Assembly: GCA_900768635.1 (NCBI GenBank)
Contig: CAAGDP010000055.1
Location: 1 to 20,047 of the forward strand
Origin: Enterobacterales bacterium
Lineage (GTDB): Bacteria > Pseudomonadota > Gammaproteobacteria > Enterobacterales > Succinivibrionaceae
Length of the DNA: 20,047 nucleotides
Direction: 5' to 3'
Shown here: one piece after another, positions 1 through 7,065 of the stretch
How positions within the stretch are numbered: position 1 is the first letter of the stretch
Layout: the number at the start of each line of letters is the position of its first letter
The notes under the pieces: generated by a model
What the model was told of the DNA's origin: nothing
The model's database searches: none
Seen by the model: only the letters and a program-made list of their open reading frames with translations
Program-made: the position numbers and the translations under genes

Positions 1-1
1 A

Positions 2-430
2 ACAAATGATAGTGAGGAAATGATCTCTCAGTGAGATGCCCAGGTAACCCTGATCACCCGGCCGAGACGTTTTGGTAAAACACTCACCCTGAGTATGCTC
101 AAATATTTTCTGGAGATGAACTATCAAAATCCCGGAGATAAAAGTGAAGGAGAGAAGCTTTTTAAAGGTCTGGCAATAAGTAAAAAAAGGAAATTCTGCC
201 AGCGCTATATGAGTGAATATCCGGTAATACTCATATCACTGAAAGGAGTGGATGGCGATACATTTGTTGATGCTCTTGCCAACCTGGTTTATACAATCAA
301 TGCTTTATACAAAAAATTTGCTTTTTTGCTTAACAGTGATTCCTTAGATGAATATGAAAAGAAGGAATATACTATGGTTAAAGCCAAGATGCAGATATTA
401 GCCTTGAGGGAGGGGAAGGGAAGTCGTTAG
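2..430 (+). pseudogene. AAA-ATPase-like (PF09820-type) protein remnant
   Basis: The frame reads TLITRPRRFGKTLTLSML, the P-loop region typical of the AAA-ATPase-like proteins that usually carry a PD-(D/E)XK-like C-terminal domain and run to about 500-600 residues. It continues for roughly 110 residues, including a segment close to FPVI..SLK (here YPVILISLKG), and then stops at 428-430. An in-frame TGA lies at 32-34, just before the P-loop segment. The Walker B/sensor part (normally a LIDEYD-like motif) and the whole nuclease-like half are missing. The same frame stays open after the stop for 21 more codons, to 496, which may be leftover sequence from the same gene. The first methionine of the surviving open stretch, at 95, falls after the P-loop, so it is not a credible start. 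I call this a truncated, inactivated copy. The family function is not settled; these genes are often multicopy in host-associated anaerobes. Confidence 0.75.
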
Positions 431-514
431 GTTTTCCATTCTGCTGATGAAACTCTTACTGAGGAAAGGATAGAAAAAGATTATTGTATGTCTTAATTTT
501 TTCACCTTGTTAAG

Positions 515-560
515 GTATATCTGCTACATTTTTATCAACTTGTTTTATAATCAAACCATA
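515..560 (+). repeat. 46-bp promoter-like repeat, copy 1
   Basis: This stretch matches 11248-11293 at 38 of 46 positions by eye, without gaps. The best-conserved part runs from the ACA at 526-528 through TATAAT at 546-551 (30 of 35 identical from 526 to 560). It probably provides the promoter for the yoaA-tsaB group. Both copies lie upstream of a gene start on the same strand. Confidence 0.6.
523..551 (+). promoter_or_regulatory. Putative sigma-70 promoter for yoaA
   Basis: A perfect -10 box, TATAAT, lies at 546-551. A weak -35 (GCTACA, 523-528) is exactly 17 bp upstream. The predicted leader to the chosen yoaA start at 677 is about 120 nt and contains an inverted repeat. The -10 is convincing and the -35 is poor; conservation of the same arrangement at 11256-11284 supports it. 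Confidence 0.45.
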
Positions 561-626
561 TGGTCAGTGTTATTGATCATACCGCTGTCCGGATCTTCAG
601 TTAGTCTGGTAATTTTTCCTCTGTTC

Positions 627-650
627 TTATCAGGAAAATGGTCCTGATAA
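627..650 (+). promoter_or_regulatory. Perfect 9-bp inverted repeat in the yoaA leader
   Basis: TTATCAGGA (627-635) and TCCTGATAA (642-650) are exact reverse complements separated by 6 nt. The ATG at 638 lies in the loop. There is no T-run after it, so it does not look like an intrinsic terminator. It could be an operator for a dimeric repressor or an RNA hairpin upstream of the yoaA ribosome site; it is not a LexA box (CTGT-N8-ACAG). Confidence 0.45.
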
Positions 651-676
651 ATTGTTGCCTGTTTAGGGTGCCTTTC

Positions 677-3037
677 ATGAACGAAAATATTTTTGACGAT
701 ATTCCTATGCCGGATGATAATCATCTGCAGGGTTTTTTGGCTTCTCCAAGATTTCAGATGCCTGTAGATGATTCAATTCTTCAGGCGCAGCAAGTTTCCC
801 ATGATAACCCTCAGAATACCACTCCGGAATGCAATTTTGATCTGGAGAATTTTAAGCTGACATCCGGTGAGGAAGAAATTGTAAAAATCTTCAAGGATGG
901 CGGAAAACTCAGTACCACCGCAAAATTTTTCAAGGAACGTTACCCTCAGATATGCATGGTTAAAGCTATTCTGGCAGCTATGCGTAATAAGAAAAATCTG
1001 GTGGTGGAAGCCGGAACCGGTACCGGCAAAACTTTTGCCTATCTTATCCCATTATTACAAATGGGAAAAAAGGTTGTGGTAAGTACCAAAACCAAAAATC
1101 TTCAGGATCAGTTGGATGATAAGGATGTCTCCTATCTGGTTTCAATTTTCAGGAAAGGGTATAAGACTGCTATTTTAAAAGGCCGGGAAAATTATCTTTG
1201 TCGATTGAGAATAGATTCATTTAGCCAAAATATAGAAAAAGGGAAAAACACCCCTTCAGGCAAATCTCACGTACCCCATGATTTTTTTTATCAATTAAAA
1301 GATTTTTCTGAGAATTCACTTACAGGTGAAGTGGCGGATTTTCAATATAAGGGGCAACTTTATAACCAGGATGAAGATTATACTTCTAAATTTGTTGCTC
1401 GGTCTTCTACCTGTCAGGGATTAAAAAAATGTAAATTTGCTTCCACCTGTTTTTTGAAACGTGCACGACAGAATGCCTTAGATTCAGATCTGGTGATTGT
1501 GAATCATAGTCTTTATTTTGCTAATGCCAAAGTTAGTAAGGCTGACCAAAAGTGTTCTTTGCTCCCTGATAACACCGACGTGGTGGTTTTTGACGAAGCG
1601 CATCATCTGCTGAATGAAGTGCGTCATTCTTTTGCCACAGAGCTGGGTTATAAAAATATTGCTGAACTCCGGGAATTGCTTGATGATATCAGCAACAATT
1701 TACTTACTGTGTTAACTGCTTCTGTTTCATCTCCTTTTGCCAACTCCATCAAAAATCGTAAAAATGCCCAGGAGGAGATTAACAAGTTATTTACTGATAC
1801 CGAAAATATCCTTTTACATAAATCCCGGGATCTTGCGAATACGTTATTTGTATCATTATCCGGAGAAAACTTGGTGATGACTGGTGTAAAAGATCGTTCA
1901 TCTTTAAGTATTACTTTGGATAAGGCTGCTCAAAATAAGGATTTTGTAAAAAATTGTGATGAGTATATTAAGGAGCTTACTGAGCTTAAGGATGATTTTA
2001 AAACCGGAGCTGCTAAGCTGATGCTTACTGACAGTATCTCTCCTGTTGCCGCTATGATCATAAACTTTCTGGAAGTGTTGAGTGATTTTATCAGCGGGAT
2101 ATCTGAATTTTGTAAAGCTACATCTGCAGAGGATCTGGAACATGTCCGGATTGTAACATTAACTGACAAGTCTTTTGATTTTACAACAACACCTCTGAAT
2201 GTTGCTGATATGTTTCAAACATATGTTCTTGGTAAGAACAAATCGGAAGAGCCGGTTACAAAATTTGTATTCACTTCGGCAACTTTGCAGATAAATAAAT
2301 CCTTTGATGATTTTACTTCCAAGCTGGGTCTGGATAACTTCTATACCTGTGCCTTGCCAAGTCCTTTTGACTATCTCCGTCAGTCCTGTCTTTATTTTCC
2401 AAATATTGTTCCTGATGGTAAGGAATTTGGAGATAATCATGTCAATAGTGTGATAAATTATGTTACACCCCTGTTTAATGTTATATCCGGCGGATTTCTC
2501 ATATTGTGCACCAGTACTGGTGTTATGAACAAAATTTTCAATACCCTGTCTACGCGCGAACTTTCATTGCATCGCAAGGTTTACTGCCAGCATAAGGATA
2601 ATAAGGCCGAACTTATTCGTAATATGCAACAGCAGGGTAATGCAGTGGTTGTTGCCACTCAGTCTTTCTGGGAAGGTATTGATATCCGGGGCAGTGCTCT
2701 ATCCTGTGTGGTTATTGATCGTCTTCCATTTCTTCCGGTAAATGATCCTCTGGTTAAGGCTCTGACTGATTATTATGAAAAGAAGTTGGGCAAAAGTGGT
2801 TTTTTCAGCTATTCTCTTCCGGAAATGGTTGTAAATCTCCGTCAGGGTGTAGGCCGTCTTATTCGTTCTGAAGATGATATTGGAGTGATTGCCATTGCCG
2901 ACTCCCGATTGTCTCCTCAGTCAAGCTGTTCCTACGGCGCAAAGATCCGCAGGGAGCTGCCTCCTATGAAGATTGTCAGAACTGTTGCGGAAGTTAAACA
3001 GTTTATGAATCAGCCGGCAAAATTACCGAATAAGTGA
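677..3037 (+). CDS. yoaA: ATP-dependent DNA helicase YoaA (XPD/DinG-like, Fe-S)
   Basis: Superfamily 2 Fe-S helicase of the XPD/DinG group. In E. coli YoaA works with HolC at stalled or damaged replication forks. Walker A is EAGTGTGKT at residues 111-119 and the DEAH box (FDEAHH) is at 306-309. The four cluster cysteines are C175, C246, C252 and C258 (NYLC, then C-x5-C-x5-C). The C-terminal half has FTSATL, LPSPFDY, ATQSFWEGIDIRG and the motif VI region RQGVGRLIR. These fit YoaA better than DinG, and the following gene is tsaB, as in E. coli. I chose ATG 677 (AGGG at 665-668) over ATG 638, whose only SD-like sequence is 1 nt away. The 786-residue length is about 150 more than E. coli YoaA: the first 60 or so residues are an acidic, proline- and glutamine-containing extension, and the region after the DEAH box is also longer. 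Confidence 0.93.
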   Translation: MNENIFDDIPMPDDNHLQGFLASPRFQMPVDDSILQAQQVSHDNPQNTTPECNFDLENFKLTSGEEEIVKIFKDGGKLSTTAKFFKERYPQICMVKAILAAMRNKKNLVVEAGTGTGKTFAYLIPLLQMGKKVVVSTKTKNLQDQLDDKDVSYLVSIFRKGYKTAILKGRENYLCRLRIDSFSQNIEKGKNTPSGKSHVPHDFFYQLKDFSENSLTGEVADFQYKGQLYNQDEDYTSKFVARSSTCQGLKKCKFASTCFLKRARQNALDSDLVIVNHSLYFANAKVSKADQKCSLLPDNTDVVVFDEAHHLLNEVRHSFATELGYKNIAELRELLDDISNNLLTVLTASVSSPFANSIKNRKNAQEEINKLFTDTENILLHKSRDLANTLFVSLSGENLVMTGVKDRSSLSITLDKAAQNKDFVKNCDEYIKELTELKDDFKTGAAKLMLTDSISPVAAMIINFLEVLSDFISGISEFCKATSAEDLEHVRIVTLTDKSFDFTTTPLNVADMFQTYVLGKNKSEEPVTKFVFTSATLQINKSFDDFTSKLGLDNFYTCALPSPFDYLRQSCLYFPNIVPDGKEFGDNHVNSVINYVTPLFNVISGGFLILCTSTGVMNKIFNTLSTRELSLHRKVYCQHKDNKAELIRNMQQQGNAVVVATQSFWEGIDIRGSALSCVVIDRLPFLPVNDPLVKALTDYYEKKLGKSGFFSYSLPEMVVNLRQGVGRLIRSEDDIGVIAIADSRLSPQSSCSYGAKIRRELPPMKIVRTVAEVKQFMNQPAKLPNK

Positions 3038-3217
3038 TGGTGAGCCTCTTTGGTATTTTTGTTGAAGATTGATGTTCAGGTGTTATTATTTGCACTGTTT
3101 TCTGCTCATATGCATCATCATTAAGGTGTAGTCAGGAGTCTGTCTGATGCGGATGATTGAATATGGTGCAGAAGATATTACACTGATAAAAATAACAATA
3201 TAACAGGATTTTGTAAG

Positions 3218-3919
3218 ATGAATATTTTAGCTCTTGATACTGCAACTGAGGCTTGTTCAGCAGCACTTCTGGCAGGAGAGAAAACGTTTTCCTGCCGGGA
3301 AATTGTTCCTCAGGGTCATACCAGAATTTTGCTGGATATGTGTGCAGATCTTTTCTGTCAGGCAGGAATTCAAAAATCTGATCTTGATTATATTGCCTGT
3401 GGTAAGGGCCCGGGATCTTTTACCGGCGTGCGTATAGGAGTGGGAGTTGCCCAGGGATTAAGTCTTGGTCTGGATATTAAGATTATTCCCGTATCTAATC
3501 TTCAGATCCTGGCTCAGGGGTGTATCCGGCAGGGTAATTATTCTCATATAGCAGTAGCTGCTGATGCCCGCATGGGAGAAGTATATCTGGGTATTTTTTC
3601 CAATTGCAATGGCATTGCTGAAGCTGTTTGCCCTGAACAGGTTTGTTCTCCGGAAAAGGCTTTGGAAGTTTTAGCGGAGCATCAAACTGATGATTGTTGG
3701 GGGGCATCCGGCAGCGGTTTTAAGGTTTATCCTGAGTTAAGTGAATTTGTGAAAAAAAATAATGTTAACCTCTCCGCAGATTTGTTACCTCATGCTTTGG
3801 ATATGTTACCTTTTGCTATACAACATAAGAATGAGGCTTTGCTTTCTGAAGAGGTGATTCCTACTTATCTTCGGAATGATGTGGTCTGGAAAAAGACCAG
3901 TGAGCAGAAAAAATCTTAA
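3218..3919 (+). CDS. tsaB: tRNA t6A37 threonylcarbamoyltransferase subunit TsaB
   Basis: TsaB (YeaZ) partners TsaD and TsaE in the cytoplasm to transfer threonylcarbamoyl to A37 of ANN-decoding tRNAs. It is an inactive ASKHA-fold paralogue that stabilises TsaD. The sequence opens with the expected ILALDTAT phosphate-loop-like strand and has GKGPGSFTGVRIG at residues 62-74, the family signature, followed by the AQGLSLGLDI helix. At 233 residues it matches the usual length (about 231 in E. coli). AGGA at 3205-3208 gives a 9-nt spacing to ATG. It lies 180 bp after yoaA on the same strand, in the E. coli order; a small gene follows after 19 bp. I see no terminator between yoaA and tsaB, so co-transcription is possible but unproven. 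Confidence 0.95.
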   Translation: MNILALDTATEACSAALLAGEKTFSCREIVPQGHTRILLDMCADLFCQAGIQKSDLDYIACGKGPGSFTGVRIGVGVAQGLSLGLDIKIIPVSNLQILAQGCIRQGNYSHIAVAADARMGEVYLGIFSNCNGIAEAVCPEQVCSPEKALEVLAEHQTDDCWGASGSGFKVYPELSEFVKKNNVNLSADLLPHALDMLPFAIQHKNEALLSEEVIPTYLRNDVVWKKTSEQKKS

Positions 3920-3938
3920 TTATTAGCAGGTCAGATTA

Positions 3939-4208
3939 ATGTCTTATATCAGCGGTCTTGGTTCTTATCGTATTGATCCTAGCTCTATTTACCAGAACCA
4001 TAATCGGTCGGTAACAGCAGGTAACAGCGGAAGTTCCGATGAAGTTGCTTCTGAGCGTGTTGATCGCGTTTCCCTTGTTTCAGAGGAGGAAATGGAGAAA
4101 CGCGGATTCTCCTCTCAGTCCAAATCAAAAAATATGAATGCCTATATGAATGTAAAAAATTTAGGCTGTTCCTTTGATTCCGGAAGTAATGTAGACATAA
4201 TGGCCTGA
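3939..4208 (+). CDS. Small hydrophilic hypothetical protein downstream of tsaB
   Basis: An 89-residue protein starting 19 bp after tsaB, with AGG at 3928-3930 and 8-nt spacing. It is rich in Ser, Asn and charged residues, and has no signal peptide or membrane segment. The middle carries VDRVSLVSEEEMEKRGF, predicted as a short helix inside otherwise low-complexity, probably disordered sequence. The VDRVSLS-type phrase resembles the N-terminal part of small regulators such as FlgM, but the rest does not, so I do not assign it. It is probably co-transcribed with tsaB; in E. coli this place holds yeaY, which this is not. It ends just where the AT-rich mobile island begins, so the C-terminus could have been altered by the insertion. 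Confidence 0.6.
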   Translation: MSYISGLGSYRIDPSSIYQNHNRSVTAGNSGSSDEVASERVDRVSLVSEEEMEKRGFSSQSKSKNMNAYMNVKNLGCSFDSGSNVDIMA

Positions 4209-4362
4209 TCTTTTTCAAAAAATTTTTCTTTTGTACGATAAAAAATCTGAACAATCCTTATCACAAAATCATCATCTTTCAAGTGACGATTTAGAAGAGT
4301 AATGATGGTGTAGAACATAACCAATTCAGCATTCAAAATCTTGTCTTTGAAAGCCGTAAAAA

Positions 4363-4377
4363 TTGTTCTTTAACAAT
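4363..4377 (+). promoter_or_regulatory. rRNA-type boxA-like motif (TTGTTCTTTAACAAT)
   Basis: The sequence closely resembles the boxA antitermination signal of gammaproteobacterial rRNA leaders and spacers (E. coli core TGCTCTTTAACAATTTA), including the hairpin-capable TTGTT...AACAA arms. No rRNA gene follows: the next gene is a transposase 244 bp later. It may be a relic of an rrn leader or spacer carried here by rearrangement, or a chance match in AT-rich DNA. Confidence 0.4.
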
Positions 4378-4557
4378 CATATTTTATCAAAGTGTGAACG
4401 TTTTTACTGCGTGTAACATCTTTTGAAAAATATCTTATCACAGAAGCTTGTTCTGTTTCTTTGCTCTCTATTATCTTAACTTTTCAAATTATTAACACTC
4501 AACTAAATAATCTCTAAAAAAATTCACATAACTTTTTGAATTTATTGCATTTATTAC

Positions 4558-4586
4558 TTGCATCTGTATAGTTATTTTTGTATAAT
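4558..4586 (+). promoter_or_regulatory. Putative sigma-70 promoter for the transposase
   Basis: TTGCAT (4558-4563) and a perfect TATAAT (4581-4586) are separated by exactly 17 bp. The predicted start point is some 25-30 nt upstream of the transposase ATG at 4621. The SD ahead of that ATG is weak (GAGA only), which would keep translation low, as is common for IS transposases. Confidence 0.6.
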
Positions 4587-4620
4587 TGAGTGGTACGGTA
4601 AAACTTAAATTGAGATTGTT

Positions 4621-6408
4621 ATGTATTCAGAATTTACTATCCAAATTCCAAATATTCCTGGCAAAATTGTTACACGGAAAAAGAATAATACTTCTTATGT
4701 ATATTATGAAGTTGCAAGAGAATATGATCCAAAACGAAAGTTCAATATTCCTAAAAGAGTTGTGATTGGAAAGATAGCTGATACAGAGAATAATTTAATG
4801 TATCCCAACGAAAAATTTTCACAATATTTTCCAGAAACGCCATTACCAGCAGAAAGACAAGATGCTGATCGTAGTTGTTGTTTACGTATTGGAGCTTATG
4901 CTGTATTTAAAAAAATTGTAGCTGAATATAAACTTGATTCCTTATTAAAGAAACATTTGGGAGAACGTAGCGGACTGTTATTAGATCTTGCTTCGTATAT
5001 GATTGTAAATGAAAATAATGCAGGACAGTATTATCCTGATTATGCCTTTTGTCATCCTCTTTTCACAAAAGGCATGCAAATCTTAAGCGATTCTACTATT
5101 TCACGATTTTTTAAAGGGATCACACAAGAGCAAATTATTGGAATATTAAATGATTGGAATAAAAAGCAGGATCATAAACAATGCATATATATTTCATATG
5201 ATTCATCCAATAAAAATTGTCAAGCCGGCGATATTGATATTGCAGAATTTGGTAAAGCAAAGGATGATAAGAATCTTCCGATATTTAATTTAGCTCTAGC
5301 ATTTGATAGAAACAATAAAGTTCCTTTGTTTTATGAACAATACCCTGGTTCAATAAATGATGTAAGTCAATTCAAATACCTTGTATCAAAGATTGTAGAA
5401 TACAAATATAAAGACATTGGTTTTATTTTAGACAGAGGATATTTCAGCAGGGATAACATTAAGTGTATGGATGATAATGGATATAAATTCATTATCATGA
5501 CAAAAGGCTGTAAAAGTCTGGTATCAGCTCTGATTATGAAGATGAAAGGGTCCTTTGAAACCGATCGTACCTGTAATATTAAAGGTTATCGGGTGTATGG
5601 TACAACCTTACAGCATAAGCTATATGAAAATGATCCAAAGGATCGTTGGTTCCATATATACTTCAGTCCGGAAAAGATGGCATTTGAACGAAATTGCCTG
5701 GAAACAAAATTAGACAGAATGTCGGCAGAGCTACGTAAACTCGAAGGAAGAGAAATAGAAATACCTGATAATTACCGGCATTACTTTGATTGCCACTATG
5801 CCAATGGCAAATTCATTTACGCAAAAGAGCGTAATGATGTAATTTCAAAAGAGTTATTACTGTGTGGATATTTCAGTATTATATCTTCCGAAAAGATGAC
5901 TGCTCAGGATGCATATATTCTGTATAAAAGTCGAGATGCATCTGAAAAATTATTCAGAGCAGATAAGTCATTTTTAGGTTCAAAGAGTATGAGAGTATGC
6001 TCAGAAAAATCCTTATCAGCAAAAATTTTTATTGAGTTTATCGCTCTTATCATAAGAAACAGAATGTTCAATTTGTTAAAAACTGAAATGTTAAAGCTTG
6101 ATGTTCGAAAAAATTTTCTGACTGTTCCTGCTGCAATTAGAGAGTTAGAAAAGATCGAAATGGTAAGAAGGAATAATGGTGATTATAAACTTGATCATGC
6201 TATAACTGAAACTCAAAAGACTATATTAGAATCATTTGGAATAAATGAAAAAGACATTCAAACTGAAGCTACAGAAATATCAGTTTCTTTAAGAGAAAAT
6301 CTTAAAACAGACGTTTTTTCAATAGATAATGAAGACGCTAGCGAAGAAATTTCAGATGAACAATTAGAGGTAGAGTACTATGAAGATGAAATCTCTAGCT
6401 TCTATTGA
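4621..6408 (+). CDS. IS4/IS1634-like DDE transposase
   Basis: A 595-residue DDE transposase that would cut and rejoin the ends of its own IS. The N-terminus has a short beta-rich segment (YVYYEVAREYDPKRK...VVIGK) typical of this group. The RNase H-like core follows: first aspartate D194 (SYDSSN), second D271 (FILDRGYFS), and catalytic E442 in the YKSRDASEKLFRADK signature (Y-x2-R-x4-E-x2-F/R-x2-K), with a long insertion between D271 and E442 as expected for the IS4 superfamily. The C-terminal 60 residues are acidic (DNEDASEEISDEQLEVEYYEDE). The gene is intact with no frameshift and is AT-richer than the neighbouring genes, which suggests recent arrival. It overlaps the next small gene by 29 bp. 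The exact subgroup (IS1634 or another IS4-superfamily branch) is my judgement from motifs only. Confidence 0.88.
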   Translation: MYSEFTIQIPNIPGKIVTRKKNNTSYVYYEVAREYDPKRKFNIPKRVVIGKIADTENNLMYPNEKFSQYFPETPLPAERQDADRSCCLRIGAYAVFKKIVAEYKLDSLLKKHLGERSGLLLDLASYMIVNENNAGQYYPDYAFCHPLFTKGMQILSDSTISRFFKGITQEQIIGILNDWNKKQDHKQCIYISYDSSNKNCQAGDIDIAEFGKAKDDKNLPIFNLALAFDRNNKVPLFYEQYPGSINDVSQFKYLVSKIVEYKYKDIGFILDRGYFSRDNIKCMDDNGYKFIIMTKGCKSLVSALIMKMKGSFETDRTCNIKGYRVYGTTLQHKLYENDPKDRWFHIYFSPEKMAFERNCLETKLDRMSAELRKLEGREIEIPDNYRHYFDCHYANGKFIYAKERNDVISKELLLCGYFSIISSEKMTAQDAYILYKSRDASEKLFRADKSFLGSKSMRVCSEKSLSAKIFIEFIALIIRNRMFNLLKTEMLKLDVRKNFLTVPAAIRELEKIEMVRRNNGDYKLDHAITETQKTILESFGINEKDIQTEATEISVSLRENLKTDVFSIDNEDASEEISDEQLEVEYYEDEISSFY

Positions 6409-6589
6409 TAGAGAAATTGATAAGGTAAAGGATTCAATAGAAAAAGCGCAACAAAAGATTAATGAGTTATCCCAAAAATATGAGTCTCTGAAAAAAGAAA
6501 GAGAGATAATAGAGCTGCAACAAATTGCAAAAGCTTATAAAAATAGCGGAAAAACCTATCACGAAATTATGACATTTTTAGGTAATTAA
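6380..6589 (+). CDS. Small coiled-coil protein overlapping the transposase 3' end
   Basis: A 69-residue protein whose ATG lies 29 bp inside the transposase gene in another frame. It has its own good SD (AGAGGT, 6366-6371, 8-nt spacing), so it looks translationally coupled and real. Residues 8-45 form a continuous charged heptad pattern (IDREIDKVKDSIEKAQQKIN onward), followed by a short C-terminal module (IAKAYKNSGKTYHEIMTFLG) that could be a small helical or DNA-contact unit. The design, coiled coil plus a 15-20 residue tail, resembles small proteins of the DUF4315 type from integrative elements. That is a resemblance only. Its place inside the IS suggests a transposition accessory or regulatory role, which is inference. 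Confidence 0.68.
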   Translation: MKMKSLASIDREIDKVKDSIEKAQQKINELSQKYESLKKEREIIELQQIAKAYKNSGKTYHEIMTFLGN

Positions 6590-6630
6590 AATCCCACTAA
6601 CCACATATTTGTTTCAAAATGTTTCGTTGA

Positions 6631-6924
6631 GTGGAATTTTATGAGAAGTTAAGATATATGTCAGATAATAATTCAGAAGAAGCCTGGTTATTTCTAAATC
6701 ATTTATCAGCAATGATGAGTATCAGAGTTCTTGATGAGATTGAAAATATCGGGGAATCAAAAAATATTTCATATCATGATTTAACCAGAACTTTAACAAA
6801 AATCAAAGCTAATATAAATGATCCTAAAAACTCAAAATAGCGGAAAATCGTGCCTATAAAGAAAGCTGTCATTAACCTATGCAAAAAACTAAAATTTGAC
6901 CCCAAGGACTACAAATTTATTTAG
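6631..6924 (+). pseudogene. C-terminal remnant of a second IS4-superfamily transposase
   Basis: The frame encodes FYEKLRYMSDNNSEEAWLFL followed by NHLSAMMSIRV. This is the conserved C-terminal helix region after the catalytic glutamate in IS1634-like transposases (compare ...EGWMFVNHLALML.). After an in-frame TAG at 6838-6840 the same frame goes on with a typical C-terminal tail (VPIKKAVINLCKKLKFDPKD) to a TAG at 6922-6924. The N-terminal 450 or so residues with the active-site aspartates are absent, and in-frame stops at 6598-6600 and 6628-6630 bound the surviving part. It differs from the C-terminus of the intact transposase next to it, so it comes from a different element. A 69-residue GTG-started peptide could in principle still be made, but I regard the gene as dead. 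Confidence 0.75.
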
Positions 6925-6997
6925 AATTGAAATATGCTAGTGTACCTAAATTAGTATCGTTACAGATTAATTTATCGTATTTCTTTTTTTACTCAAT

Positions 6998-7034
6998 AAA
7001 AAAACTCACCCTGCTGTTACTTGCAGAATGAGTT
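6998..7034 (-). terminator. Intrinsic terminator of the DUF4124 gene
   Basis: Read on the minus strand, AACTCA...TGAGTT arms (7029-7034 with 7003-7008) with an inner GCAG/CTGC pairing are followed directly by a run of seven T. It lies 32 bp after the DUF4124 stop. The plus strand has CTTTT after the stem and might terminate weakly in the other direction. Confidence 0.75.
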
Positions 7035-7065
7035 CTTTTACTGATCTGATATAGTTACCCCTCAG

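Larger units (their letters stand above)
4209..4620. other. AT-rich intergenic stretch before the IS transposase
   Basis: 412 bp without a supportable gene. It holds an isolated boxA-like motif near 4363-4377 and a good sigma-70 promoter at 4558-4586. No 16S start, tRNA or clear terminator is visible. The sequence is AT-richer than the flanking housekeeping genes and is probably accumulated junction DNA from mobile-element turnover. Confidence 0.6.
4586..6634 (+). mobile_element. IS element of the IS4/IS1634-like group (ends uncertain)
   Basis: A complete DDE transposase gene and an overlapping small gene form one compact unit. Identical 8-bp direct repeats TTGAGTGG at 4586-4593 and 6627-6634 flank it and could be a target-site duplication, which would put the element at 4594-6626. 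Against this, I find no convincing terminal inverted repeats just inside those repeats, and the promoter would then lie outside the element. The true ends may differ by tens of bases. The right edge abuts the remnant of another transposase. Confidence 0.4.

Noticed and set aside
638..676. Upstream ATG giving yoaA 13 extra residues.
   Set aside because: Its only SD-like sequence is 1 nt from the ATG, it lies in the loop of a hairpin, and the downstream ATG at 677 has better spacing.
3147..3203. An 18-codon ORF (MRMIEYGAEDITLIKITI) with an AGGAG 8 nt upstream, just before tsaB.
   Set aside because: Too short to support without conservation, and it shows no attenuator-like hairpins or repeated codons. 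It could be a leader peptide, but chance is as likely.
6925..6997. TACGATAAA (reverse strand, 6971-6979) as a possible partner of TACGGTAAA at 4594 for IS terminal inverted repeats.
   Set aside because: Only about nine bases match before similarity is lost, and no direct repeat lies beside it.
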